Assembly (NCBI RefSeq): GCF_007747655.1
Contig: NZ_CP036274.1
Location: 2,294,001-2,358,000 of the forward strand
Direction of reading: 5' to 3'
Length of the DNA stretch: 64,000 bases
Origin: Anatilimnocola aggregata
Lineage (GTDB): Bacteria; Planctomycetota; Planctomycetia; Pirellulales; Pirellulaceae
The stretch's first letter is position 1. Every line of letters begins with the position of its first letter. Shown here one piece after another: positions 53,335 through 61,449 of the stretch. The position numbers and the translations under genes were made by a program. The notes under the pieces are model-generated. The model ran no database searches and was not told the DNA's origin. It worked only from the letters and a program-made list of their open reading frames with translations.

Positions 53335-54636
53335 GGGAGGTCGATTCCCTTAAGTTCGAATTCGACCGGAATGCGAATAATGGCCGCGGGTGTTTTGTAG
53401 ATGAACTTGTAGCCGGCCGGCGACTTGGCATCCCCCAGGTCGAACTTGTACGACAGCCCCACTTCGTTCACGTCGAGCAGGTTGGCTTCGAGCCCCGCCT
53501 GTTCGATGCGGTTACCTTTGGGATCGAGCAGGTAGGACTCGTTGTTGTAGATCCAGCCCCGATGCGATTCGAGCGCGGCCGCTTTGTCGAACCTGACCCG
53601 AATCTCGACGTCGTAGATCTCGTTGTTCTTGCGGCACTCTTCGACGGCCACCGTCACGCCCCCGCGCTCTTGCTCCGCCTGTTTGATTTTTTCCAGGTCG
53701 GTGAATTCAAACGTCTCGACTCGCCCCAGCACCGTCGCCATGAGTTTCCCCTTCATCGAGGCGATCTGCTTCACGGCGCGTTCGGGGGCAGTTAGCGGAA
53801 AATCCATTTCGATCCCGGCGTTGGTCCCTTCGACGGGAAACTCCAGTTCACCTTGGCTCCCATCGAGTTCCAGCTTGTTTTTTCGTCCTTGGCTTCGACT
53901 TCGGCCAGCGGCTGCTGCAGCACAATCGGCCGCGGCTCCCAGGCCACATCGACCGTCAACCGCAGCGAACGACTGGCCGGGTTCTTCAGATTGCGCACCG
54001 CTTCGATCCGGCTCGGCTCCAGTCGAAATAGCCCGCTATAAAACGCCTGCCCTGTTCGCTTCAGTGCGGCCCCATCACGATTGGTGAAGGCGAGTGCCGA
54101 AGCTTCGTCGTCGTAGTCGTACAGCGAGAGTTCCGCCGCATCGAGCACCGTATCGAGCGCCTGCCAGAAGGGAACCTTCTCCAAGCTGACCTTGATCTTG
54201 GGGTTCTTCTCTTCCTGGTTGAAGCGTTCGCGATAATCGACAAACGCATTGCCGGTCTGCTCGGTGATTTTCTTCAAAGCTTCGAGCACATTCATTTCGC
54301 CATCGAGCGAAACGGTTGCGGGCCTGGTGGCTGCTTCGACGGCAATCTTGAGCAGCGCGGCGCGCACGCGCGTCAGGCGGTTGCGAACTTCGGCTGGCGT
54401 TCGATTGTTGACGACGGGCAAATGCTCAAGCACATCGGCCCCGAGCGCGACCAACTCTTTCTCGGACGCATCGCGCTGGGCCAGTTGATTGCTATCGAGT
54501 TGCTTGACCAACACGCGCACCTTGGCCGTTAAGGCTTCGCCGGCGAGTGGCTGCTCCGCAGCAGGCGGTTCCTTTGTGGTGAAGTAGTGTCGGCTTGGGC
54601 GAACAAGAGCCCGATGACGAGTAACGTAGCGTTCAC
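53331..54636 (-). pseudogene. Secreted protein of unknown family, broken by two frameshifts
   Basis: Three frames join into one protein. A GTG start at 54636 with GGAGG upstream gives a signal peptide (NATLLVIGLLFAQADTT). A missing base near 54580 leads to the frame with KEPPAAEQPLAGEALTAKVR and VRVLVKQLDSNQLAQRDASE. A missing A in an A6 run at 53878-53883 leads to the frame KLELDGSQGELEFPVEGTNA and the C-terminus. The restored product has about 430 residues, with a segment VLEALKKITEQTGNAFVDYR, as in proteins with a secretin-N or STN-like fold. Either the sequence is wrong at two places or the gene is dead. The ATGA overlap with the isomerase gene downstream supports an originally functional operon. 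Confidence 0.6.
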
Positions 54637-54780
54637 GATGAGATACCTCCGCGGGAGAGTTCCCTGATGAGCAACAGTCGCCTGACTAGATTCAGCTGTT
54701 GCAGCGCATTGTAGCAGCCTGCGCAGCGCGATATAGCTGCAGCGATTACGCGGGGAGTTCTCCGTCTTGCAGTTTTTAGG

Positions 54781-54949
54781 AAACCCGAAGCGTCAGCGAG
54801 GAGAGTGTTTGTCGTCGGTTTGAGTTGTTTTCGCTGTCAGGCCATTCGCTTCGGTCACCTGCAATTCGCCACGAGCATCGATCGAACGAATCACGACACA
54901 TTTCTGTTCTGTGCTTCCCGATCGCTCTCCTCGCTGACGCTTCGGGTTT
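54781..54949. repeat. Inverted pair of a dispersed 25-bp planctomycete repeat
   Basis: AAACCCGAAGCGTCAGCGAG plus GAGAG at 54781-54805 is repeated exactly in inverted orientation at 54925-54949. One orientation translates as NPKRQRGER, a string often seen in spurious planctomycete ORFs. The 119 bases between carry no supported gene, and 54637-55000 as a whole holds nothing else I can name. The pair could fold into a long hairpin. Confidence 0.75.
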
Positions 54950-54999
54950 TCTGACGAAGGCCAGCGCGAATCGTCACCAACTGACGGCAAGTTTGCTAT

Positions 55000-55829
55000 T
55001 TATGACGCTCGTTGCCGTCGCTGGGCTCTTTTCTTTTTGGCGAGCAGGGCTTGGCGTGCTCGCCGCTGCTGACGGTTGAGGGGTGGGACAATCTGATCGA
55101 GCGAAGTTTCTGCTGGTTCTACATCAGTCGTTTGTGGCAAGTGAACATCTTCCGATTGAAAATCGTCCCGTTGAACAGTTGCGAAGATCGCGCGCTTAGG
55201 GCGCGACTGGGCGATTAGCTTCTCGTGCAAAGTAGTCTCGCCGTCGTCAGTTGCGTCATCGGCCTTGCGTTTCGCTGCGCGCCTAAGTTCTTCTGCAGGC
55301 GGAGTAGCTGAACAGTCCTCGTTCGGGGGGCTGGGTTTCTGAGAACTGGGTTCCTGAGATAGGTGCTCGGGCAGGGCAGCTGCAATCAATCCGGAGAGTT
55401 CCGAGGCCATCAGCGTTCCGGCCAGTTGAGTCAAACGGGCCCCCACCGTCAGATAGCGGGCTTCGCCGCAACTTTTCCCATGGTCGAAGTTCGCGTCGGC
55501 ATTCGGCCCGGCAACTCCACTTCGCGAATGATGGTCTGCGGTCCTTTCGAGTCGCGAAACGAGGTCATCGCCTCGCCGATCAGCACATCGAACCGCTCAG
55601 CTGCCAGTTGCCTGGCCAGGGCCAATTGGCGCTCGCGTGCTCGTCGTTGGCGGCGACGGGGACCGCCTCCAGCAGAAACTCGGTAACCGCGCGCAATCAC
55701 CTGGCAGATGCGGGTCTGCGACAGGCTCAGCGCTTTCGCGATCAGCCGCGTCGTATGCATCTCGATCTTCGCCAGCCGATAAATTTCGAAATCCCGTCCG
55801 CTCGGCGGCACCTTCGCTTCCGCAATCAT
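55000..55829 (-). pseudogene. Helix-turn-helix DNA-binding protein, one frameshift
   Basis: The start ATG 55829 has GGGAGAAG upstream. The first part (about 126 codons) reads MIAEAKVPPSGRDFEIYRLA, then a helix-turn-helix (TTRLIAKALSLSQTRICQVI), basic residues and FDVLIGEAMTSFRDS. Near 55467 a missing G shifts the frame; the continuation reads EARYLTVGARLTQLAGTLMA and ends in a Lys/Arg-rich tail (RQQRRARQALLAKKKRAQRR). The restored protein has about 275 residues and resembles a planctomycete-specific DNA-binding family that I cannot name. It is likely intact if the missing base is a sequence error. Confidence 0.6.
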
Positions 55830-56072
55830 GGTTCTTCTCCCGGCAAAAAGAATGACTCGTTTTGCCGATTGAACCACAGGCCCGTGACACCTCTGGTCAC
55901 GAGCGGGAGGAAAAATAACCAGTCGCGCTGGCAAACCAACTGCCCGGCGTCGGGAGGTTTTTCGGGCGAGTTGACCATGTCTTCAGCCGCCAGCCGCTTC
56001 GTACAATCAGGCTGTCGATTTCAAGACGCCCCGTTTCCAGCAAACCGTTATCAAACCACCAACTCATCCCCC

Positions 56073-56948
56073 ATGCCCTCGCGCCCCACAACTCGTTTCA
56101 CTGCCCAGGGACTCGCCAAGTCCACGCGGCTGAATGCTGTGCTGAAGAAGCAATTTCCAGCTTGGGGCCGCCAGGCTGTCGAGCGCGTCATCGGCAGTGG
56201 CAAAGTGAAACTGAATGGGCGGGTCGTCAAGTTGTCGTCTTGGGAAGTGAATAACGGGCGACCGCTTGGGAGATTGCCGATCCTCCAGCAGACAAGACGC
56301 CGTGGCAACTGCCTGGGATGACGCCTGGCTGATTCGCCGACGAACCGGACCTGATTGCCGTCAACAAGCCGGCGGGGCTCCTCTCGGAGGCGACTCGCTT
56401 CGCCCCGGCCGAAGGGCTGCTCGAATTGGCCCAGGCCCGCTTTGGCCCGCTGATTCTGTTTCATCGCCTCGACCGCGATACCTCGGGCATCGTCATCCTC
56501 ACCCGTCCCGGCCCGGTCAATAAATATCTCGATGCTGCTTCAAGGCGCACACCGTTCGCAAGGAATACCTGGCCGTCGTCCCCCAGCCCAATCAACTCGC
56601 CGACAGCGGCACCATCGACGCCTTCCTTGGTCCTCATCCCACGCGGCGCGATCAAATGGCCGTCGTCACTCGCGGCGGCCAGCGCGCCGTCACGGGCTAC
56701 GCCATCGAAGCTGCCACGAACAACCGCCAACTCGTTCGCCTCTTCCCCGAGACTGGCCGCACCCACCAGCTGCGCGTCCATCTCGCCCACCTCGGCGCCC
56801 CCATCCTTGGCGACCGCCTCTACGGTCCTCAGCCACCGACTCATCCGCGCTTACTCTTGCACGCCGAGCAAATCTCACTCCCTGCCGCTGACGACTTCCC
56901 CGCTCGCACGTTTGACGCTCCCGTCCCCTCGCCTTTTGGGACGATTGA
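56073..56948 (+). pseudogene. RluA-type pseudouridine synthase, several frameshifts
   Basis: Pieces in all three frames join in order: an S4-like start (STRLNAVLKKQFPAWGRQAV, KVKLNGRVVKLSSWEV), then EPDLIAVNKPAGLLSEATRF, the catalytic motif FHRLDRDTSGIVIL with its Asp, and MAVVTRGGQRAVTGYAIEAA, with ETGRTHQLRVHLAHLGAPIL and LYGPQ. The natural end LAFWDD with stop 56946-56948 needs one more shift. At least four shifts are required, near 56262, 56310-56340, 56541 and 56925. Most are repaired by adding a base to a homopolymer. The enzyme would isomerise uridines in rRNA or tRNA. Confidence 0.7.
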
Positions 56949-57403
56949 ACCGCACTACGTCATTACCACGAATGCAACGGCTACCTTCTATCCCAGCGCT
57001 TGGGTCAACCGCATCGATAATCGGAACGTCCAGGTTCATGTCTGCTACGGAACAGCAGCGCAACTCTTTCGCCGCTTCCAGGACTAGTTCAATGGCCCGG
57101 GCCTCGTCATCGTCACCTGGTGCCAAGTGGCTGCGCACGACTCGTGCGATGTCGCGCAGCGGTGTGTGCGCCTTCTATTTCAGCATCGTCAATGGTTTCC
57201 CCCAGCGTCTTCTCAATCTCGATCACGATTTCCACCAGCGTAATAAACTGGCTCCAGCCGTCGAAGTCCGCGCGCATCCGATTGCCTTGATCGTGCAGCG
57301 GCTCTCCACAGGCAGGACAACTAGCACGGAGCCTCAATAAATCCGCGACAATTTGCAGTGAATTAACCCGAGCAATGAGGACAAGTAGTCTCGAGAGGAT
57401 CAC
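56949..57403 (-). pseudogene. Hypothetical protein with acyl-carrier-like helix bundle, probably frameshifted
   Basis: One minus frame from GTG 57403 reads VNSLQIVADLLRLRASCPAC, then FITLVEIVIEIEKTLGETID. A second frame continues LRDIARVVRSHLAPGDDDEA and MNLDVPIIDAVDPSAGIEGS. The join near 57155 lacks a base. The middle resembles an acyl-carrier-protein fold but without an obvious DSL serine. A further short frame upstream (ATG 57414, TTCPHC) may be the true N-terminus with a zinc knuckle. The end is unclear because it meets the RluA gene. Low confidence in boundaries and in function. Confidence 0.35.
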
Positions 57404-57640
57404 GGTACTTCATTTCACATAGCCGCCGAACAATGAGGCTAACTCGCTCGCCCGGATGCTGGGCGAGTCGGAACCGGATTGTAACTTGACCGATACGAGT
57501 GAGCCAAACCGATGAGTCTCAAGCTTGTCCGATGCATTGAACCCAACGCTTACTAACCGCCGCAGTCAAAGTTCAGTTCCGGGGCAGTACAGCGACCACA
57601 ACTGTCATAATGGCTGTCACTTCGTGGCGGGAGATCAACC
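57404..57640. other. Intergenic promoter region of the alginate lyase gene
   Basis: No gene is supported. The stretch CTCGCCCGGATGCTGGGCGAG near 57447 forms an imperfect palindrome that could be a regulatory hairpin. A GGAG (GGGAGATCAACC) lies before the lyase ATG. Confidence 0.4.
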
Positions 57641-58384
57641 ATGAAAATCGTGCTAGCGCTGCTGTTCGTTAGCGGTTCCATCGTCGCTACCACCAATGCT
57701 GCCGACGTCCCCGCTGATGTTCTCGATCTCACCGCTTGGAAACTAACCCTTCCCGTCGATACCGCACGGGCTGGCTCGCCGGATGAAGTGAAGCAACCCG
57801 AACTCAACGCATTCAGCGATGCAAAGTGGTTCTTCGTCGATCCACTGGCCAAGGGAGTGGCCTTTCGCGCGGCCTGCGGTGCCGATACGACGAAGAACTC
57901 GAAGTTCCCTCGCAGTGAATTGCGCGAGATGCAGCCCGACGGCAAGTCGAGCGCCAGCTGGGGAACGAACGATGGCCTTGTTCACACGCTGACCGCGACG
58001 CTTGCCATCGCGCACACGCCAGAGAAAAAGAAGCACGTCGTCTGCGCTCAAATTCATGATGCCGACGACGATCTGATCATGATCCGACTGGAGGGAACCA
58101 AACTGTTTGTCGAGCGAAAACTCGACCGGCGAGTGGAACTTGCCAAGAACTACCAGCTGGGTCAGTTTTTCGATCTGAAAATTGAAGCGGCTGACGGTCA
58201 CGTGCGAGTCTGGTACGACGGCACCGAAAAATTGGACTGGCCCGTCAACCGCAGGGGCTGCTACTTCAAAGCGGGTTGCTACACGCAGTCGAATCTCCAA
58301 ACAGGAGACATGCCCGCTGCCTATGGCGAAGTCATCATTCGCAAGTTGGCTGTCACCCACGCTGCTCAGTCGCTCCGTGACTGA
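57641..58384 (+). CDS. Secreted alginate lyase, polysaccharide lyase family 7
   Basis: 247 residues with a signal peptide (MKIVLALLFVSGSIVATTNA). The PL7 beta-jelly-roll motifs are all present: RSELREM at 91-97, QIH at 137-139 and YFKAGCYTQ at 208-216, covering the catalytic Arg, Gln, His and Tyr. In this family QIH, rather than QVH, is associated with preference for guluronate-containing blocks. It cleaves alginate by beta-elimination outside the cell. GGGAG precedes the ATG. It is intact although every gene around it is frameshifted. The stop codon lies within the first of several palindromic repeats. Confidence 0.93.
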   Translation: MKIVLALLFVSGSIVATTNAADVPADVLDLTAWKLTLPVDTARAGSPDEVKQPELNAFSDAKWFFVDPLAKGVAFRAACGADTTKNSKFPRSELREMQPDGKSSASWGTNDGLVHTLTATLAIAHTPEKKKHVVCAQIHDADDDLIMIRLEGTKLFVERKLDRRVELAKNYQLGQFFDLKIEAADGHVRVWYDGTEKLDWPVNRRGCYFKAGCYTQSNLQTGDMPAAYGEVIIRKLAVTHAAQSLRD

Positions 58385-58577
58385 GTCCGTAGTCCAGTCA
58401 CTCCGTGACTGGAACACACCACACCTGGCCTAAATGCCGCCAGCAGGAAAAGCGAGTCATGGAATGACTCGTCTACGGTGCTCAGTCACTCCGTAACTGA
58501 GAGGACTGTCAATTCGCTGGCCGTCTGCAATAGTCATGGTGGAGTAATATGAAAATGCGAGTCATCGAATGACTCGC
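58365..58577. repeat. Cluster of short palindromic repeats
   Basis: Five hairpin-forming units lie within 215 bases: CTCAGTC...GACTGAG (58365-58385), CCAGTCA CTCCG TGACTGG (58394-58412), CGAGTCAT GGA ATGACTCG (58453-58471), CTCAGT...ACTGAG (58481-58501) and GCGAGTCAT CGA ATGACTCGC (58557-58577). A sixth half-unit follows near 58585. Two sequence types alternate (CAGTCACTCCGTGACTG and GAGTCATxGAATGACTC). They resemble REP-like dispersed elements. No gene is seen in 58385-58689. Confidence 0.85.
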
Positions 58578-58689
58578 CTCCGGTGCTCCGTGACTGATAG
58601 AACCGTCCAGACGTACGTCTTGCCCATCCAGGCTCCATTTGCCAGACTGGCACGTGGATTATTGGTCCATTTGTGGGGAGTTCGCTGCG

Positions 58690-59841
58690 ATGAAGTGTTT
58701 TGCGTTTCACTTGATGCCCTGGGATCGCCTGCCGCAGAATTTCGACGAGCAGTACGATTCCGCCTGGACAAGCTTCCAATTCACTGTACGACCCGTCACG
58801 GGCACACGCTCTACAACCGCTTTCTGGACGAACTCGTCCTGGCCGATACGTTGGGCTTCGATGGCGTCTGCGTCAACGAGCACCATCAAAATGCCTACGG
58901 CACCATGCCCAGCCCGAACCTGATGGGTTCGATTCTGGCGCGGCAGACCAACGGTGCAAAATCGCGGTCATCGGCAACGCGCTGCCCCTCTATAACCCGC
59001 CGACACGCGTCGCGAAGAGTTTGCGATGATCGATGTCATCAGCGGCGGCCGACTGATTGCCGGTCTCGTCGTCGGTGGCGGCCCCGAGTACTACAGCTTT
59101 TCGATCAACCCGACCAACGCGCGCGCCATGTACACCGAAGCGCTCGATCTGGTGGTGCGAGCTTGGACGGAGCCCGGCCCCTTCGAGCACTACGGCGAGT
59201 TCTGGAAGCTGAAGTATGTGAATCCTTGGCCGCGGCCCTTGCAGCAGCCCCACCCGCCGATCTGGATTCCCGGTGCGGGAAGCAAAGAGACAATCGAGTT
59301 CGTGCCGAACGCCGCTATGCCTACATGGCATTCCCTATTTTCACGTCGACTTCTTCCAACGCAACTTCGATATGTTCGCGAAGCGTGCCAGAAGAACGGC
59401 TATGAAGCCGATCCCGAGCAGTTGGGCTGGCTCTGCCCGATTACGTTGCCGAGAGTGACGAGAAAGCCTGGGAAGAATACGAAAAGCACTTCATGTTCTT
59501 CGCGCAGAAGTTGCTCAAGGCCTGGTGGTCTTTCCGCCTGGCTACACCAGTCCGCGGTCGCTCGTGGGCATTCATCAGGCCTTGAAGAAGTTCCTGATGA
59601 ACGTGAAGACGCGGCAGGAAATCGAAGACGGCGCGTATGCCATTGTCGGCAGCCCTGCCACCGTGCGCGATAAGCTCGCCATTACATCAAGAAGCTCGGC
59701 GTGGGTAACCTGCTCGGCCTCTTCCAAATCGGCACACTCCCCGCTGATCTGACGAAGAAGAACATGACCCTCTTCGCCAGCGAAGTGATGCCCGCCCTCC
59801 AAAAACTGAACGTCCGAACCGAAATGGCTGCGGCGGTCTAA
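58690..59841 (+). pseudogene. LLM-class flavin-dependent oxidoreductase, about nine frameshifts
   Basis: From ATG 58690 the pieces join to a luciferase-like monooxygenase of about 385 residues: MKCFAFHLMPWDRLPQNFDE, FLDELVLADTLGFDGVCVNE, EHHQNAYGTMPSPNLMGSIL, IDVISGGRLIAGLVVGGGPE, NPWPRPLQQPHPPIWIPGAG, SLVGIHQALKKFLMNVKTRQ, and LLGLFQIGTLPADLTKKNMT. Shifts are needed near 58775, 58960, 59015, 59293, 59328, 59372, 59446, 59520 and 59683. Every one is repaired by adding one base, usually to a homopolymer (for example AAAA to AAAAA at 58962). Such enzymes use FMN or F420 to oxidise small substrates. Likely intact in the organism. Confidence 0.75.
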
Positions 59842-59856
59842 AACTCGTTTCGCATT

Positions 59857-59898
59857 TTATTCTGCATTCTTCGTTTTGCATTCTGCATTCAATCTGCA
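59857..59898. repeat. Short direct repeat TTCTGCATTC
   Basis: TTCTGCATTC occurs at 59860-59869 and 59881-59890, with related TTTGCATTC and ATCTGCAAT around it. Its complement translates as CRMQNEECR, a string common in spurious planctomycete ORFs, so this is a dispersed intergenic repeat. Confidence 0.6.
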
Positions 59899-60671
59899 AT
59901 GGTAAACACTCGCTTCATCAACGTTGCCGGCAAAAAGACTCAGCTGACGGAAGGGGGAAGTGGTCCGCCGCTGCTGTATTTGCACTCAGCTGGGGCGAGA
60001 CGGAATGGATGCCCTTTCACGAGGAATTGGCGAAGAGCTTTACCGTGTTGCTCCCCGCTCACCCGGGCTTTGCCGATTCGAAAGGCTTGGAAGACGTTCG
60101 CGATGTCACCGATTACGCCTGGCATTACGTCGACCTGCTTGCCGAGTTGAAACTTTCGAATGTTCCCATTGTGGGCTTCTCGCTGGGCGGTTGGACCAGC
60201 CTGGAACTGGCAATCTTGCGCCCCAATCTGGTCAGCAAGTTGGTGTTGGTGAATTCGGCTGGCATCCGCCTGCCCGATGCCAAAATGGGCGAGCTGTTTA
60301 TCGACGATCTCGACCAGATGCGCGAGTTGGTGTTCCTCGATCCCAACAATCCGGCCGCAAAACTGGCGATGCCCAGCAATCTCGAAGATCCGCGCATCCT
60401 CCATTGGCTCCGCGCGCGAGAAGCCACTGCCCGCGTTGGTTGGAATCCTTATCTGCACAACCCGCGACTCGCTGCTCACCTGCGCCGCATCGCGTGTCCA
60501 ACGCTCGTTCTATGGGGACGGCACGACAAGCTCATTCCGCTCCCCTATGGTGAGTACCTGGCGAAAGCGATTGCCGGGGCCAGGCTCGAAGTGTTCGACG
60601 ACAGCGCGCACATGCTGCCGTTCGAACAGCCCGCCAAGTTTGCTGCGATTGTGAAAGCGTTTGTGCTGTAG
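59899..60671 (+). pseudogene. Alpha/beta hydrolase, one frameshift
   Basis: ATG 59899 starts MVNTRFINVAGKKTQLTEGG and GPPLLYLHSAG. At a G4 run (59993-59996) one G is missing, and the frame shifts to ETEWMPFHEELAKSFTVLLP. The rest is a normal alpha/beta hydrolase: nucleophile elbow GFSLGGW with the Ser, a cap region, acid Asp in LWGRHDKLIP, and the catalytic His in DDSAHMLPFEQP. The restored length is about 257 residues. Such enzymes hydrolyse esters or C-C bonds of small molecules. It follows the flavin oxidoreductase by 57 bases, a pairing seen in degradation pathways. Probably intact in the organism. Confidence 0.75.
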
Positions 60672-60675
60672 GGTC

Positions 60676-61122
60676 ATGCTGATGCCCGAATCAATCCTGC
60701 CGGTTGTCACGCACAAAGTTGCCGATCTGCCGCTTGCCGATCGCCTGCTGGTGCAGGCCGCGCTGACGGTTCGCTTGCGCGCGCATGCGCCCTACTCAAA
60801 GTTTCTAGTTGGTGCCGCGCTGCATGCGACCGAAGGTAAACTCTTCAGCGGCTGCAATGTGGAAAATGCTTCGTACGGATTGACCAACTGCGCGGAACGG
60901 ACGGCCATTTTCTCGGCAGTAGCCGCGGGCGAAAAAACATTCTCGCGCCTCGTCATCGCTTCGGCTGGCGGTGTAACTCCTTGCGGCGCATGTCGGCAAG
61001 TGCTGGCCGAGTTCGCACCCAATCTCTCCATCCTGCTTGTCGACTCCGACCACCCCGAACAGGCGATCGAAGTCAATCTCGCCCACCTATTGCCCGGCCG
61101 CTTCATCTTTGACCGCTCGTAA
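60676..61122 (+). CDS. cdd: Cytidine deaminase
   Basis: 148 residues from ATG 60676 (60682 also possible). The small homotetrameric type: zinc and catalytic motif NCAERTAIF with Cys and Glu, and PCGACRQVLAEF with two more Cys ligands; substrate binding by FLVGAALHA and GCNVENASYG. It deaminates cytidine and deoxycytidine for pyrimidine salvage. The start lies four bases after the hydrolase stop, so the two are co-transcribed. Confidence 0.93.
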   Translation: MLMPESILPVVTHKVADLPLADRLLVQAALTVRLRAHAPYSKFLVGAALHATEGKLFSGCNVENASYGLTNCAERTAIFSAVAAGEKTFSRLVIASAGGVTPCGACRQVLAEFAPNLSILLVDSDHPEQAIEVNLAHLLPGRFIFDRS

Positions 61123-61230
61123 TATTCTTCACCTGTATTCTTCACCTTGTCACCCCCTCTCCTTGTCCTGCCTCCCGACCCCGCCTGTAACACTTCTCAC
61201 GCCACCGACCACCTGAGTTATACTGCTGGC

Positions 61231-61449
61231 ATGGCTAAGAAACGTCGTCGCCGGCGCGTGCGCGAGATGCCGCAAGAAGCCTCGTATGTCTGCGATGCGT
61301 GCGGAGAAGAAATTGTTATTCCCATCGATTCGACCCAAGGGGCCGAGCAGTCCTTTGTCGAAGATTGCCCGGTTTGCTGCCGGCCTAACATCGTCCATCT
61401 CGATATCGAGCCCGATGGTTCCGCGCGCGCTTGGGCTGAGCCTGAATAG
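61231..61449 (+). CDS. CPXCG motif-containing cysteine-rich protein
   Basis: 72 residues from ATG 61231. A basic N-terminus (MAKKRRRRRVREMPQEASYV) is followed by CDACGEEI and CPVCCRPN, a pair of Cys knuckles typical of the CPXCG family, and the sequence LDIEPDGSARAWAEPE. Predicted metal-binding, cytoplasmic, role unknown. The first open codons in frame (from 61147) are not family-like. Its 3' end overlaps the start of the next gene by 35 bases. Confidence 0.85.
   Translation: MAKKRRRRRVREMPQEASYVCDACGEEIVIPIDSTQGAEQSFVEDCPVCCRPNIVHLDIEPDGSARAWAEPE

Noticed and set aside
53860-53900. Canonical -1 programmed frameshift heptamer A AAA AAC
   Set aside because: The bases are present but out of register with the zero frame (GAA AAA ACA), and adjacent genes show many similar frameshifts that cannot all be programmed.
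54793-54990. 65-codon minus frame containing NPKRQRGER
   Set aside because: The string is the translation of a dispersed DNA repeat common in planctomycete intergenic regions, not evidence of a protein.
58365-58600. Possible CRISPR array after the alginate lyase gene
   Set aside because: The repeats are palindromes of two types with irregular short spacing and no cas genes, unlike CRISPR repeats and spacers.
59687-59899. Minus frame containing CRMQNEECR
   Set aside because: Known type of spurious translation of an intergenic repeat; it also overlaps the flavin oxidoreductase gene.
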